Assembly: GCA_910578755.1 (NCBI GenBank)
Contig: CAJTSZ010000014.1
Location: forward strand, 1 to 27,571
DNA from: an uncultured Oscillospiraceae bacterium
Lineage (GTDB): Bacteria; Bacillota; Clostridia; Oscillospirales; Ruminococcaceae
DNA: 27,571 nucleotides
Direction: 5' to 3'
A program made the translations under genes and the position numbers. The notes below the pieces were generated by a model that was not told the DNA's origin, did not search any database, and worked only from the letters and a program-made list of their open reading frames with translations. This document shows, piece after piece, positions 9,601 to 16,935 of this stretch. Positions within the stretch are counted from its first letter, which is position 1; each line of letters starts with the position of its first letter.

Positions 9601-10737
9601 ACCGCCAAAGGCGAAACCAGCGCGGGCAAAAACGCCACCCGGGCCTCCAATACCTTTACCGGGGCCAATGCGGGCACTACAAGGATGTACGCCCGCATTA
9701 AAGGCACTGATATGGAAACCGACGGTTACTATACCTTTACCGTAACCAGCACCCAGGTAAGCCTGACCCTGCCGGAAAGCATTACAGTGCAGCCAAACGG
9801 CTCCGTGGCCCTTGCCGTAGGAGTAAACCCGCCGGAGCAGGCCAAAAACCTGCAGGCTACCAGTAAGGGAAGCCTTATTTCCATAGAGCCCAACGGCATC
9901 ACCGGCGGCGGTACGGCTAACTTTACCGTAACCGCAGGCAGTAAAACAGGGGAAGATACCATTATCTTTACCATCAACGGCAGCGAGGTGGGACGGTGCA
10001 AGGTAGTTGTAAAAAGCGATGTAGCAGCGCCTCAAAGCGTAACTGTTTCCCCGGTTAGCACGGAAGTTGGCTTAACGGTGGATGTACAATTTGAAGTTAC
10101 CCCCAGTGGCCAAAACGGCTTCCAATATTCCTACAGTGTAGATGACACAAGAGTTGCTACTGTAAACGGCAACGGCCAAGTAACAGGCGTCAGCGCGGGA
10201 AAAACAAAAATTACTGTTACTGTTGCCGACGCCAACGGCAAAAATGCAGTAAGCGGAACCGCCAACGTAACCGTAACTGCCGCCGCCCCCCAGGTTTGCA
10301 GCGAGTGTAAGCAGCCCCTTACAGGAAAGCATACACCAGGCTGTAGCTTAGACCCAACCCAGGTTTGCAGCGAATGTAAAACCCCAGGCGGCAAGCATAC
10401 AGATACTTGCAGCAAAAACCCCAACAAGCCAGCAGAGCCAGAAACAGTAGAGTGTGAGTATTGCAAAGAAAAGGTGGGCAAAAATGACATTGAGCAACAT
10501 AAAAAAGAATGTCCAGCCCGCCCATGTGACTGTGGAGGCACATACAGCAGTCATAACCCAGGTTGTACAGTAGACCCAGCACAAATTTGCAGTGAATGTA
10601 ATATCCCTGGCGGCGGGCATACAGATGCCTGTACCAAGAACCCAAACTACAAACCGCCGGAGGGCGGGGATAATACCCAGGATGGAGATGATACCCAAGG
10701 TAGTGCCGAGGCTCCCCCAGCAAACCCACCTGCCTAA
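6622..10737 (+). CDS. CinA-like / class B sortase / Ig-like repeat / Cys-rich fusion protein
   Basis: This 1,371-residue protein combines parts that normally do not meet. Residues 1-400 resemble CinA: a molybdopterin-binding-like domain, a middle domain, then a nicotinamide-deamidase-like domain beginning near LAIAESGTREKAARRLGQVPG. The canonical GGLGPT.DD-type site and the VTYSN..K and TGIAGP motifs of active CinA are not preserved, so activity is doubtful. A Lys-rich linker precedes one membrane segment (477-495). A class B sortase domain follows (about 534-733) with H611 (YGHN), C714 (LSTCTYDF) and R723. Then come about five Ig-like (BIG2-type) repeats (about 771-1222) and a Cys/His-rich tail (1226-1340). 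Topology should be CinA half inside, sortase outside. The TTG at 6622 is chosen as start because GAGGTG lies 6-8 nt upstream; a GTG at 6613 overlaps that site. It probably belongs to the thiI transcript. Confidence 0.9.
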   Translation: MNIFTIGVAHKGNGGLLASPYMEKELKLLGVTPATLVAKDDIQLESHFAKAAGEGGLILAPLTGSRQVDQLVLENIAKICGAPLEVHREALSRMSRRLSPQEAEQLATLPKGAHIFAFHGSERPPFQIDGKNFKIIVLPADPVEQTGLFFSYIFPMFAKAQQSSCIVRVVRVMELSVPQVEGALKDILPSPNPTVAVYPKAAEVVIRIAARAKDRQEAAVACTAVMKAVIERLGGYVYGVDVNSVEHALVQKAAQKGISLAIAESGTREKAARRLGQVPGGKELMAFHFCCNADPSLGKTMDISDKLLKKWGIVSPQAASAMADSAASQKENTIGVGITLPTPEVKSTMAYVAAAMNGQVLTAEIPVAGSRSVGQLTEACVSQAMNLARKFTDAYPAVPKGALPLEEAVAAGAKAATAATAANVAGEEIEQKGSEPMAVKPQAPKRSTKKKQPFIKSLAQALLPQKGDAKAEKVRKVGILLCFCVFLGSMSYLIYHAQKGINAGKENSRLNDMLAQAEAGNLKVDKDKLAQVPQEVIDKYKPFVAINEDMRGWIKIDGTDLSYPVVQAEDNEFYHRKNFEGDYDYYGVPYLDFECNIDVADVSDNLIVYGHNIGNDGLMFNPVTYYKQLDFYKQHPVVNFDTIYQEGAYKIFGVFIANAQPEQDNGTVFHYQRFVESKDEEAFNSFVNEVRRRSMYDIDVDVKPGDKLLTLSTCTYDFRPEARCVVVARKVRDGEDAKVNTDAAVINADAYFPQAYYAAKEEAAKYGQVKGIKIEGKTELTMNVGETTQLKAITEPTTAPINTATWDSSNSSVVTVDKHTGLVTAVGPGEAVVTAMADDGGYAASVKITVKSKDSLQYLGLDPEALSMQMGKEDRITAVVTPEGAQVDLEWSVSDSSKLYTAVSKSNNKALNLQALAEGTVTVTVTDKISGKQASCEVTIHPATQITGITFRNNSSTIATGEVCTVEVAATPEGAKLPDNAVIEWILEGGTIVTAKGETSAGKNATRASNTFTGANAGTTRMYARIKGTDMETDGYYTFTVTSTQVSLTLPESITVQPNGSVALAVGVNPPEQAKNLQATSKGSLISIEPNGITGGGTANFTVTAGSKTGEDTIIFTINGSEVGRCKVVVKSDVAAPQSVTVSPVSTEVGLTVDVQFEVTPSGQNGFQYSYSVDDTRVATVNGNGQVTGVSAGKTKITVTVADANGKNAVSGTANVTVTAAAPQVCSECKQPLTGKHTPGCSLDPTQVCSECKTPGGKHTDTCSKNPNKPAEPETVECEYCKEKVGKNDIEQHKKECPARPCDCGGTYSSHNPGCTVDPAQICSECNIPGGGHTDACTKNPNYKPPEGGDNTQDGDDTQGSAEAPPANPPA
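7915..7932 (+). promoter_or_regulatory. Possible internal ribosome-binding site and start (sortase-only product)
   Basis: AAAGGAAG (7915-7922) precedes an in-frame ATG (7930-7932, residue 437 of the fusion) at normal spacing. Initiation here would give a sortase with a short Lys-rich cytoplasmic tail, the membrane anchor and the full outer part. An out-of-frame TGA (7923-7925) sits between the two, which is exactly the layout of a translationally coupled gene boundary. Confidence 0.4.
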
Positions 10738-10783
10738 CCCCTTCCGTAAACTGTGAACCGAACCAGTAAAAGCGGACAATAGG

Positions 10784-10816
10784 AAAAATCCCCCTTCTGC
10801 TTGAAGGGGGATTTTT
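10784..10816 (+). terminator. Rho-independent terminator after the sortase fusion gene
   Basis: A 14-bp perfect stem (10784-10797 with 10803-10816) with C-rich and G-rich arms ends in ATTTTT. It ends the transcript containing thiI and the sortase fusion. Confidence 0.9.
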
Positions 10817-10835
10817 GTGTAAAGGGGCAAGCAAA

Positions 10836-10864
10836 TTGACAAAAACCCGTTTGTAGTGTATAAA
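10836..10864 (+). promoter_or_regulatory. Strong sigma-A promoter of the MFS gene
   Basis: A perfect TTGACA (10836-10841), a 17-nt spacer and TATAAA (10859-10864). Only about 60 nt of leader precede the MFS start, so this gene forms its own transcription unit. Confidence 0.8.
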
Positions 10865-10930
10865 TAGGAACGGAAAAATTAGTAAAAAAATTGGCAAGGG
10901 CGCAGTAAAGGCGCCAGGAGGAAAGCAGAG

Positions 10931-12154
10931 ATGGAAGGAAAAAATAAAAAATACCAAATACAGTTTGCAGTGCTGTGGTCCGGCCAGGCGGCCTCCATGC
11001 TTACCAGCGCGGTGCTGCAAATGGCCATAGTGTGGTACCTTACGGAAAAAACCGGATCGGCAGCGGTGCTTTCCCTGGCAACCGTAATGGGCTTTTTGCC
11101 CCAGGCAGTGCTGGGTATTTTTATTGGCGCCTTAATTGACCGGTACGACAGAAAAAAGGTGCTTATTTATTCCGATTTGTTTATTGCCCTAATGGGCCTG
11201 GTGCTGTTTGTGGTAGGCCTATTTGGGGAAATACCCATTTGGCTTATTATGGTGGTGCTGTTTGTGCGCTCGGTAGGTTCCGCCTTTTACTCCCCCTCCC
11301 TTAACGCTGTAATGCCTCTCATTGTGCCCAAGGAGCAGCTTACCCGCTTTGCAGGCTACGCCCAAAGCTTCCGTTCTGTTTCCATGCTCCTGAGCCCTGC
11401 CCTTGCGGCTGTGCTGTTTTCCTGGTGGGACTTAAACGTTATTGTACTGCTGGATGTGGCCGGAGCCCTGCTGGCAGTTACCGCTTTTTGCAGGGTGGCA
11501 ATACCAAAGGTTACCCGGGAGCAAACCCAAGCCAAGCCCAACCTGCTTTTGGAGGTGCGCCAGGGCCTGGCTGCCCTGCGGGAACAAAAGGGCCTGGTTC
11601 CCTTGGTGGTTATCAGTGCCGTTTACGCCGCTTTATACTCCCCCATTGGCACCCTGTTCCCCCATATTACCATGGTATACTTTGGGGGGACGGTGGCGCA
11701 GTCCAGCGCGGTGGAAATTGTCTTTGCCTGCGGTATGCTGGCAGGCTCCCTGCTGCTGGGGCGCATTGGCGGGAGAATAGACAAGATGCGGGCTATTTCC
11801 TGCTCCATTGCCCTGTATGGCTTCAGCGTACTGGCCACCGGCCTGCTGCCGCCCCAGGGCCTGCGGTTTTTCTTTGTATTTGCCGCGCTCATTGGCTTGG
11901 CCAACCCCTTTTTCAACGGGGTTCAGGTGGCGGTGCTGCAAACAAAGGTAAAGGAGGAATACTTGGGCCGGGTGCTTTCCCTTACCTCCAGCGCCGGTAT
12001 GCTGGCCATGCCTTTGGGGCTCAGCCTTTCCGGCCTGTTTACCGACAAAATAGGGGTAAACCATTGGTACGCGGGCACAGGGGCGGTAATCCTTGTGCTG
12101 GCAGTGGTTTCCCGGTGCATTCCCTCCATGCACCATTGCTGCGACGAAGAATAA
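10931..12154 (+). CDS. MFS transporter, DHA3/MefA-like efflux family
   Basis: The 407-residue protein has the alternating hydrophobic segments expected of a 12-helix major facilitator. The signature loop between helices 2 and 3 reads GALIDRYDRKKVLI. The N-terminal SGQAAS...Q.A..WYLTEKTGS pattern is typical of the macrolide-efflux (Mef)-like branch of the DHA3 family. Such proteins export drugs or metabolites by proton exchange in the cytoplasmic membrane; the substrate cannot be read from sequence. AGGAGG lies 10 nt before the ATG. The gene has its own promoter and terminator, and no regulator is adjacent. Confidence 0.88.
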   Translation: MEGKNKKYQIQFAVLWSGQAASMLTSAVLQMAIVWYLTEKTGSAAVLSLATVMGFLPQAVLGIFIGALIDRYDRKKVLIYSDLFIALMGLVLFVVGLFGEIPIWLIMVVLFVRSVGSAFYSPSLNAVMPLIVPKEQLTRFAGYAQSFRSVSMLLSPALAAVLFSWWDLNVIVLLDVAGALLAVTAFCRVAIPKVTREQTQAKPNLLLEVRQGLAALREQKGLVPLVVISAVYAALYSPIGTLFPHITMVYFGGTVAQSSAVEIVFACGMLAGSLLLGRIGGRIDKMRAISCSIALYGFSVLATGLLPPQGLRFFFVFAALIGLANPFFNGVQVAVLQTKVKEEYLGRVLSLTSSAGMLAMPLGLSLSGLFTDKIGVNHWYAGTGAVILVLAVVSRCIPSMHHCCDEE

Positions 12155-12195
12155 ACCCAGCCCCCGCCTGTAAGCTAGGCGGGGGCTGGGTTTTA
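12155..12195 (+). terminator. Rho-independent terminator after the MFS gene
   Basis: A 15-bp perfect stem (12155-12169 with 12177-12191), loop GTAAGCT, then TTTTATT. It lies immediately after the stop codon and may also stop minus-strand transcription of the convergent immunity-like genes. Confidence 0.92.
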
Positions 12196-12254
12196 TTGTA
12201 TAAAGAAAACCTCTGGCTGTATCGGGGGGCTCTTTTCCTGGGAAACAGGGGATT

Positions 12255-13076
12255 TTACATTTCCAGTTCTTCATGGGGGACTTTTGCAAGGAAGTCTGCC
12301 TCCTCCAAATTGGAAAAATATGCCTCTACGGCCGCTTTCAGCTGTTCCAGGGAAATAATATCCCTTTCCCTTGGGGTATATTGGCCAAAGGGTGTAACAA
12401 GGTTGACGCGGTTGGTATTGGTACAGTGGGGATTGATTAACCCATAGGCCCTGCGGCCGCCTAAATTGAACCAGGCCTCGCAGATAAATTGATTATCCAC
12501 ACCGTAAAACTGGAAGAAACCATCATGGGATTGGAAAATAACAAAATCCTCTTTTCCTTCTGCAACAAGGGAAATGTAGTAATCTGCCTCTTTAAAAATA
12601 ACTTTTTCCATCTTTTTGCCGCTTGCTGTTTCCACATCGGGAACGCGGAGTATTCCCGTTTTGGGCCATTCATCATTTACAATGGCAAAGGCCACGTCAA
12701 CAAAGCTTTTTATGCTGTCCTCCGGGCCGTTAAAAATCCGCTTATGGGCTTTGGAAATGGGGGAAACAGCGGTTTGCTTGCCGGGAATACCAAGGACAGG
12801 GAGGCCGTCGTCCTCCACCCAAATAAAGCCTTTTTCAGAAAGCCCGGAACGCAGCAGCGTTTCCCCAATATATGTCCCAAACAAAACCGCGGCGTTCCAC
12901 AGGATTTTGGCGCCAGTGTCGCCTTCGTATTGGTCCAGGTTATTATGAAAGGCTTCCAGAATAGCGTCAATGCTTTTGGCGCTTTCTTTTGTATAATCAA
13001 GGGTTATTTCCCTCTGCATGGCGTATTCCACGGCATCCTGTGCAATACCGCCGGCAATTTGGTTAAAATCTTCCAT
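12255..13076 (-). CDS. DUF3806-like protein in an immunity-type cluster
   Basis: The 273-residue soluble protein has no signal peptide. Its first half contains a WNAAVLFGTYIGETLLRSG helix, a following IWVEDDGLPVL strand and a P..KAHKR.FNG pattern that resemble DUF3806; I am moderately sure of this. The second half has an IFQSHDGFFQFYGVDNQFICEAWF-type strand region and an acidic C-terminus that I do not recognise. The start at 13076 is fixed by AGGAGG about 8 nt upstream; an in-frame ATG at 13109 lies before that site. It sits 51 nt downstream of a SUKH-3 gene and probably shares its transcript, so an immunity or regulatory role is inferred only from neighbours. Confidence 0.6.
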   Translation of the reverse strand: MEDFNQIAGGIAQDAVEYAMQREITLDYTKESAKSIDAILEAFHNNLDQYEGDTGAKILWNAAVLFGTYIGETLLRSGLSEKGFIWVEDDGLPVLGIPGKQTAVSPISKAHKRIFNGPEDSIKSFVDVAFAIVNDEWPKTGILRVPDVETASGKKMEKVIFKEADYYISLVAEGKEDFVIFQSHDGFFQFYGVDNQFICEAWFNLGGRRAYGLINPHCTNTNRVNLVTPFGQYTPRERDIISLEQLKAAVEAYFSNLEEADFLAKVPHEELEM

Positions 13077-13127
13077 TTGAAAATCCTCCTTTTTCCACCT
13101 TAGCTCCAATAAATAGGAATTGTTATT

Positions 13128-13673
13128 TTACATTAGCTGTTTCGGCTTTCGCCCGTGGATAAATAACAGATTCAAATAGCTTTCGATACAATCACCGGAT
13201 AAGAAGATACTGTCGTCAAATAAAGTGTAAATGTTTCCGCCTTCAGCAGCACAGGTTATGCCGTCTGGTTCCACAGTCCCTATGGGAAATAGTTTTTCAC
13301 CGGCCACCTGCTCTGCCGTTTTCCAATCAATTACAATTTCAAGGTCTAAAAAAGCAGCCCACGCGTCAAAAGTAAAGGTTGCTCCATTGTAGGTATCAAT
13401 AGGTTTTTTTCCGCCTAAATTGTTTAATCGCTCCAAGGGGCGCAAATACTGTTTTTTTAAACGGTTGACATTACCGGCGCACTTTTCCAAAAAATATTGC
13501 CCCGATTTTGGCGAGTACTCCCGAAATTTGATACCGCCCAATAGGTGTAAAATTTCCCTTGCATACTTGGAACAGGGGATGTTACTTTTCTGCTCTATTT
13601 TCTCTATCCAGCTGTCAGCTAAAGGAAAGTCCCTTTTTTCTGTCCAGCCGTTATCTCTTAAAACGAAATACAC
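13128..13673 (-). CDS. SUKH-3 family immunity protein
   Basis: From the GTG start at 13673 the product is 181 residues. It shows SUKH-3 family features: RDNGWTEKRD near the N-terminus, a REILHLLGG helix-turn, and a C-terminal block AEQVAGEKLFPIGTVEPDG...G.IYTLFDD...GDCIESYLNLLF. SUKH-3 proteins neutralise toxins delivered by contact-dependent or secreted polymorphic systems. The start is problematic. The frame stays open upstream, the GTG has no Shine-Dalgarno sequence, and a good GGAGGGG (13709-13715) points at an ATA codon (13698-13700). This may be a mutated ATG, which would give a 190-residue protein. The gene is more AT-rich than most neighbours. No toxin gene is adjacent. Confidence 0.8.
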   Translation of the reverse strand: MYFVLRDNGWTEKRDFPLADSWIEKIEQKSNIPCSKYAREILHLLGGIKFREYSPKSGQYFLEKCAGNVNRLKKQYLRPLERLNNLGGKKPIDTYNGATFTFDAWAAFLDLEIVIDWKTAEQVAGEKLFPIGTVEPDGITCAAEGGNIYTLFDDSIFLSGDCIESYLNLLFIHGRKPKQLM

Positions 13674-13890
13674 ATATTCATCTATTAAGGAGATATTTAT
13701 ATAAATTACCCCTCCGTATTCCGGTTGGTGGAATGGATGATACCAAATTGGAAGCGTTTGGCCGCTTCCAGTCCTGTGCTGTTAGGGCCTGTCCAAAGGT
13801 GGGGCGGTATTCCCACTGTACTGACTTTTTGATTGAGGCTAACCGCCACTTTATTAGTGGCACTGTCAAATTTGGGGTCCAGGGGCTTTT

Positions 13891-14167
13891 CCCCCTTTCT
13901 TTCACTGTAGAAAGAAAGGGGGCCGGGTTTGGGGGTGGAACCCCCAAAAAGTTTGCCGAAGACAAAATTGCAGCCCTTCGCTGAAGGGCGTTTTCTTTTA
14001 TAGATGAAAAAGAAACACAAGTTGGGCTATGCCCAACTTGCTAACTTACAGCAGTATACTGCTGTAAGTTTTGGGCCTGGGGCCTTAGGGGCCGGAGGGG
14101 TGCGAGGCATAGGCCTGGAGGCAGCTGGTACCTTCAAATCTTACAAAGGGTACCCTCTGTAAGGTTT
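13891..14167. repeat. Cluster of perfect palindromes in the immunity-locus gap
   Basis: The gap from 13701 to 14181 holds no credible gene. It contains six hairpins in succession: a 13-bp stem (13891-13922), a 9-bp stem with a GGA loop (13928-13948), a 7-bp stem followed by TTTTCTTTT (13973-13999), a 10-bp stem with a TAT loop (14018-14040), a perfect 28-nt palindrome (14043-14070), and an imperfect 15-bp stem (14136-14167). The third could terminate plus-strand transcription. The rest look like palindromic repeat elements rather than a single terminator. Confidence 0.75.
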
Positions 14168-14181
14168 GGGAATAGAGAGGT

Positions 14182-15507
14182 TTAGACTGCTTTCCCATCT
14201 AAAAAGTCCTTGAGCCAATCGAGAAAGTCCAGGCCGTTACCGTAGGGGGAAATGCCCACGTCGCACATATCCCAAACCTCGCCCTTGGCCCCGCCGCACA
14301 CAATAAGCCGGTAGGACTGGCCGCACCCCCGGTCCACCAGCTGGAGCTGCCCGTTGGTGGTGGCGGCTTCAATTTTTTTGCCGGTGGCGCTGTCGTCGTC
14401 CTCCCAAACCCAGGCTTCCCGATGGGAAAACCGCTTTTTGATGGCGTTGGGGTTGTAAACCGCCTGGGCCAGCGGAGGGAACTTGTACAGGAAGTTTTGG
14501 AACTTTACCTCAAAGCCGTCCCCAATTTTGGTTAAAAAGGCGGCATATTCCCTGGGCAGCTTGACGCCGGTTTTTTCCTGGAAAGCGGCAATGTCTGCTT
14601 GTTTTAAGGGCGGCCGGGGGGTAATACCCAGGTTTTCCAGCCTTTCCCCTACTTCTTCCAGGGCAATTTTGATTTCCTGGGCGGATTTGCCCGCCTTTAC
14701 AACCCCCAGCTTTTTCCGTTCAATGGACAAAACGCTCTCCCGGCCTTGAAAGGCGGAAAGGTTCACCACCTGGGTTTTGCGCAGGTTCAGTTCTTTCAGG
14801 TTGGGCAGGGCAGCCAGGGAGGATACATCCTCCACCGCCGTGCCGTAGAGCCAAATTGTTTCCAGGGTGGGTATGGTGGCCAAAGGGGAAACATCGGTGA
14901 CTGGGGTGCAGCTGAGGATGATTTCCTTTAAACTGGGGTGGCCTGCCAAGGGGGATAAATCCCGGATGGCGGTATCTACGGCATGGAGTTCTTCCAGCCT
15001 GGGGCAGTCCATTAAAGGGGAAAGGTCGCTGAAATTGGCGTTTTCGTGAAGGTTCAAATAGGCAAGCTGCTTTAGGCCCCGTAGCCCCTCCAGGCTTTCC
15101 AACTTGGAAAGGAATACGCTCTGCAGGGGCAGCCCCGTTACTTTGGGAAGAATACAGCGGTCATAGCGAAGGCACAGGTGTTCCAAATTTTTTAGGGGGG
15201 TAAAATCGCAGGGTTCCAGTTCCTCTCCACCACTGACGGTAATGCTGGTCAGGGTTGGGATTTGGGCCAGGGGGGAAAGGTCCCGAATATTGCACTGGTG
15301 TATTTCCACCCGCATCAGGCCGGGGAGCTTAGTTAAAGGGGAAATATCTGTAAGCGGGGGGCGCTGGCGGTCCGCAAAGTAATGGAAGTAGTAAACCTTT
15401 TCCGTGTGGTTGCTGGTTTTATAAATCTGCTCCGGCTGCGTATGGTTGAGCTGGGCCATTTCGGTAAAAACCTCCCGTTCCAAGGGGGTCAGTTCATAAT
15501 CTTTCAT
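14182..15507 (-). CDS. Leucine-rich repeat protein with C-terminal SMI1/KNR4 (SUKH-1) domain
   Basis: The 441-residue soluble protein has leucine-rich repeats from about residue 45 to 290, many of the form DLSPLA..P.L..I..... A SMI1/KNR4-type domain follows from about 300, seen in the ADIAAFQEKTGVKLPREYAAFL opening and the VWDMCDVGI...DFLDWLKDFL close. SMI1/KNR4 domains often serve as immunity proteins in bacterial toxin systems. There is no signal peptide or cell-wall anchor, so this is not an exported internalin. The start at 15507 is chosen over an in-frame ATG at 15528 because AAAGGAG lies 9 nt before it. It begins 36 nt after the upstream LRR-DUF1963 gene and is probably cotranscribed with it. 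Confidence 0.82.
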   Translation of the reverse strand: MKDYELTPLEREVFTEMAQLNHTQPEQIYKTSNHTEKVYYFHYFADRQRPPLTDISPLTKLPGLMRVEIHQCNIRDLSPLAQIPTLTSITVSGGEELEPCDFTPLKNLEHLCLRYDRCILPKVTGLPLQSVFLSKLESLEGLRGLKQLAYLNLHENANFSDLSPLMDCPRLEELHAVDTAIRDLSPLAGHPSLKEIILSCTPVTDVSPLATIPTLETIWLYGTAVEDVSSLAALPNLKELNLRKTQVVNLSAFQGRESVLSIERKKLGVVKAGKSAQEIKIALEEVGERLENLGITPRPPLKQADIAAFQEKTGVKLPREYAAFLTKIGDGFEVKFQNFLYKFPPLAQAVYNPNAIKKRFSHREAWVWEDDDSATGKKIEAATTNGQLQLVDRGCGQSYRLIVCGGAKGEVWDMCDVGISPYGNGLDFLDWLKDFLDGKAV

Positions 15508-15543
15508 GGGTTTACACTCCTTTATCATATAATATACGGGCGA

Positions 15544-16842
15544 TTAACCGCAGTCCCAGGTATACAGCACATCGGAAAAGTCCCGCCGCTGCAAATCCTC
15601 CAAAGAGATAAAAAAGTTGCCCACGCCGCCGTCGCCCCACATAACGTAGGTTTCTGTATCGGCCCAGTCGGAATCCATTTGGAACAGCAGGGTACTGTAG
15701 GGGCTGTCCTCCTCCCGGGGGTCATACTGCACAAAGCAGGGGTAGCCCAGCAGGTGGTGGCCGAAGGACTCAAGCTGGTCGTAAATATAGTCCTGGTCGC
15801 ATTGCTCCAAAAAATCCCGGAAATCCGGCTGGGGCGGGGCCTGGCCGGTGACATCCTGCCACACTTGGGCAAAAAGGGAGTCAAACCGGTTGTCCTGGGG
15901 GCTAAGCCAGGCGGTGGCGCGCTGGGCGGTAACGGCGGCCTCCTCCATTACCGGGAAATACTCCAGGCCAGCATGGGTGGGTATGCCCATAGCCTGCACC
16001 TGTTCCTGGGTAAGGGTGAAATCTATATCCTTATGCCAAATTACCCGGAAGCCATTGGGACAGTCCTCGTCCCAGTCCGCGCCAAAGCTGTCCCCCTGCC
16101 CCACAAAAAATTGGAGCAGCCCTGTTTGGGGCAGAGGCTCCGCAGCGCCAATTTGCTCTAAGTTTATTTGGGCCAGCAAAATCAGCTGTTCCCCCTCGCT
16201 GTCTTTGGGGTATGCTATGGCAGGGGGCCAGTAGGGCAGCCCGCCAAACTTACTGTCAAAAAGCCTTGGCTGCACGCCTGGCTGTATGGTAAGCTGCCAG
16301 CAGTCCATGGCGGTGCGCCGCTTTATCTCCTCCACCACGGCCTGTACCGGCCCGCTGCCATGGGCTGGCTGCCGGGGTTCCGGCGGCACATATTCCGGGG
16401 GAAGTTCTACAGAAATGCCCTTTTCTTCTAACAGCTTTAATGCTTCTGTCCCCTTCAGTTGCCCCAGGGGCGGCAGGTGGACATGTTTTAAGTCGGGCAG
16501 CTGGAGCAGCAGGGCACAGTCGGAAAAATTGGTCCATCGCAAATCCAGCTTTTTCAGCTTTTTACAGCGGGGCAAAAAGGAGAAATCCTCCACCAGCACC
16601 ATGGGAATACGCTGGCTGCGGGGCGTTCCAAACATTAGGGTATGGAGGTTTTCCATTTGGCCAATGGCGGAAAAATCCCCCGGTTCCTGGCTGTGTTCCT
16701 CCTGGTAATAGGGGTCGCCAGGGTAGCAGAAATCGTTGAGGGCCTTTACTTTTTTAAAATCATAGGGTGTTTCCGGCGGCCGCTTCAGGGCGCACTGTAC
16801 CCCATAGCGCAGCCGTTCGTCCATTTGGGGCAGCGGTATCAT
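15544..16842 (-). CDS. LRR-like N-terminus fused to DUF1963 (YwqG) domain
   Basis: The 432-residue protein has a short leucine-rich-repeat-like N-terminal part (about 60-135: LHTLMF, LPRCKKLKKLDLRWT, LPDLKHVHL). A full DUF1963/YwqG domain follows from about 195 to the end. Landmarks are DSKFGGLPYWP, LLAQINLEQI, GLLQFFVG, FRVIWHKD, LLGYPCFVQYDPRE and the closing WGDGGVGNFFISLEDL...F. DUF1963 has no established biochemical activity and occurs near SUKH-type immunity genes. AAAGGAG about 9 nt upstream supports the start. It is the first gene after a good minus-strand promoter, with the LRR-SMI1/KNR4 gene following after 36 nt. Confidence 0.87.
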   Translation of the reverse strand: MIPLPQMDERLRYGVQCALKRPPETPYDFKKVKALNDFCYPGDPYYQEEHSQEPGDFSAIGQMENLHTLMFGTPRSQRIPMVLVEDFSFLPRCKKLKKLDLRWTNFSDCALLLQLPDLKHVHLPPLGQLKGTEALKLLEEKGISVELPPEYVPPEPRQPAHGSGPVQAVVEEIKRRTAMDCWQLTIQPGVQPRLFDSKFGGLPYWPPAIAYPKDSEGEQLILLAQINLEQIGAAEPLPQTGLLQFFVGQGDSFGADWDEDCPNGFRVIWHKDIDFTLTQEQVQAMGIPTHAGLEYFPVMEEAAVTAQRATAWLSPQDNRFDSLFAQVWQDVTGQAPPQPDFRDFLEQCDQDYIYDQLESFGHHLLGYPCFVQYDPREEDSPYSTLLFQMDSDWADTETYVMWGDGGVGNFFISLEDLQRRDFSDVLYTWDCG

Positions 16843-16935
16843 AAGGCGAAACTCCTTTCCTGTGTTTTTGCCAACAGGCTAAATGGGCAAAGCGAAGCTT
16901 ACCCTAAGCCTTCACAGCTTGTTTTATTTTACCAA

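Noticed and set aside
11425..12447. Long plus-strand open frame overlapping the MFS gene
   Set aside because: It is a shifted frame of the MFS coding sequence, running through the gene's terminator. It is Gly-, Pro- and Arg-rich without any domain, as expected from a GC-rich shadow frame.
13891..14167. CRISPR array
   Set aside because: The palindromes are all different and not regularly spaced, and no cas gene is nearby.
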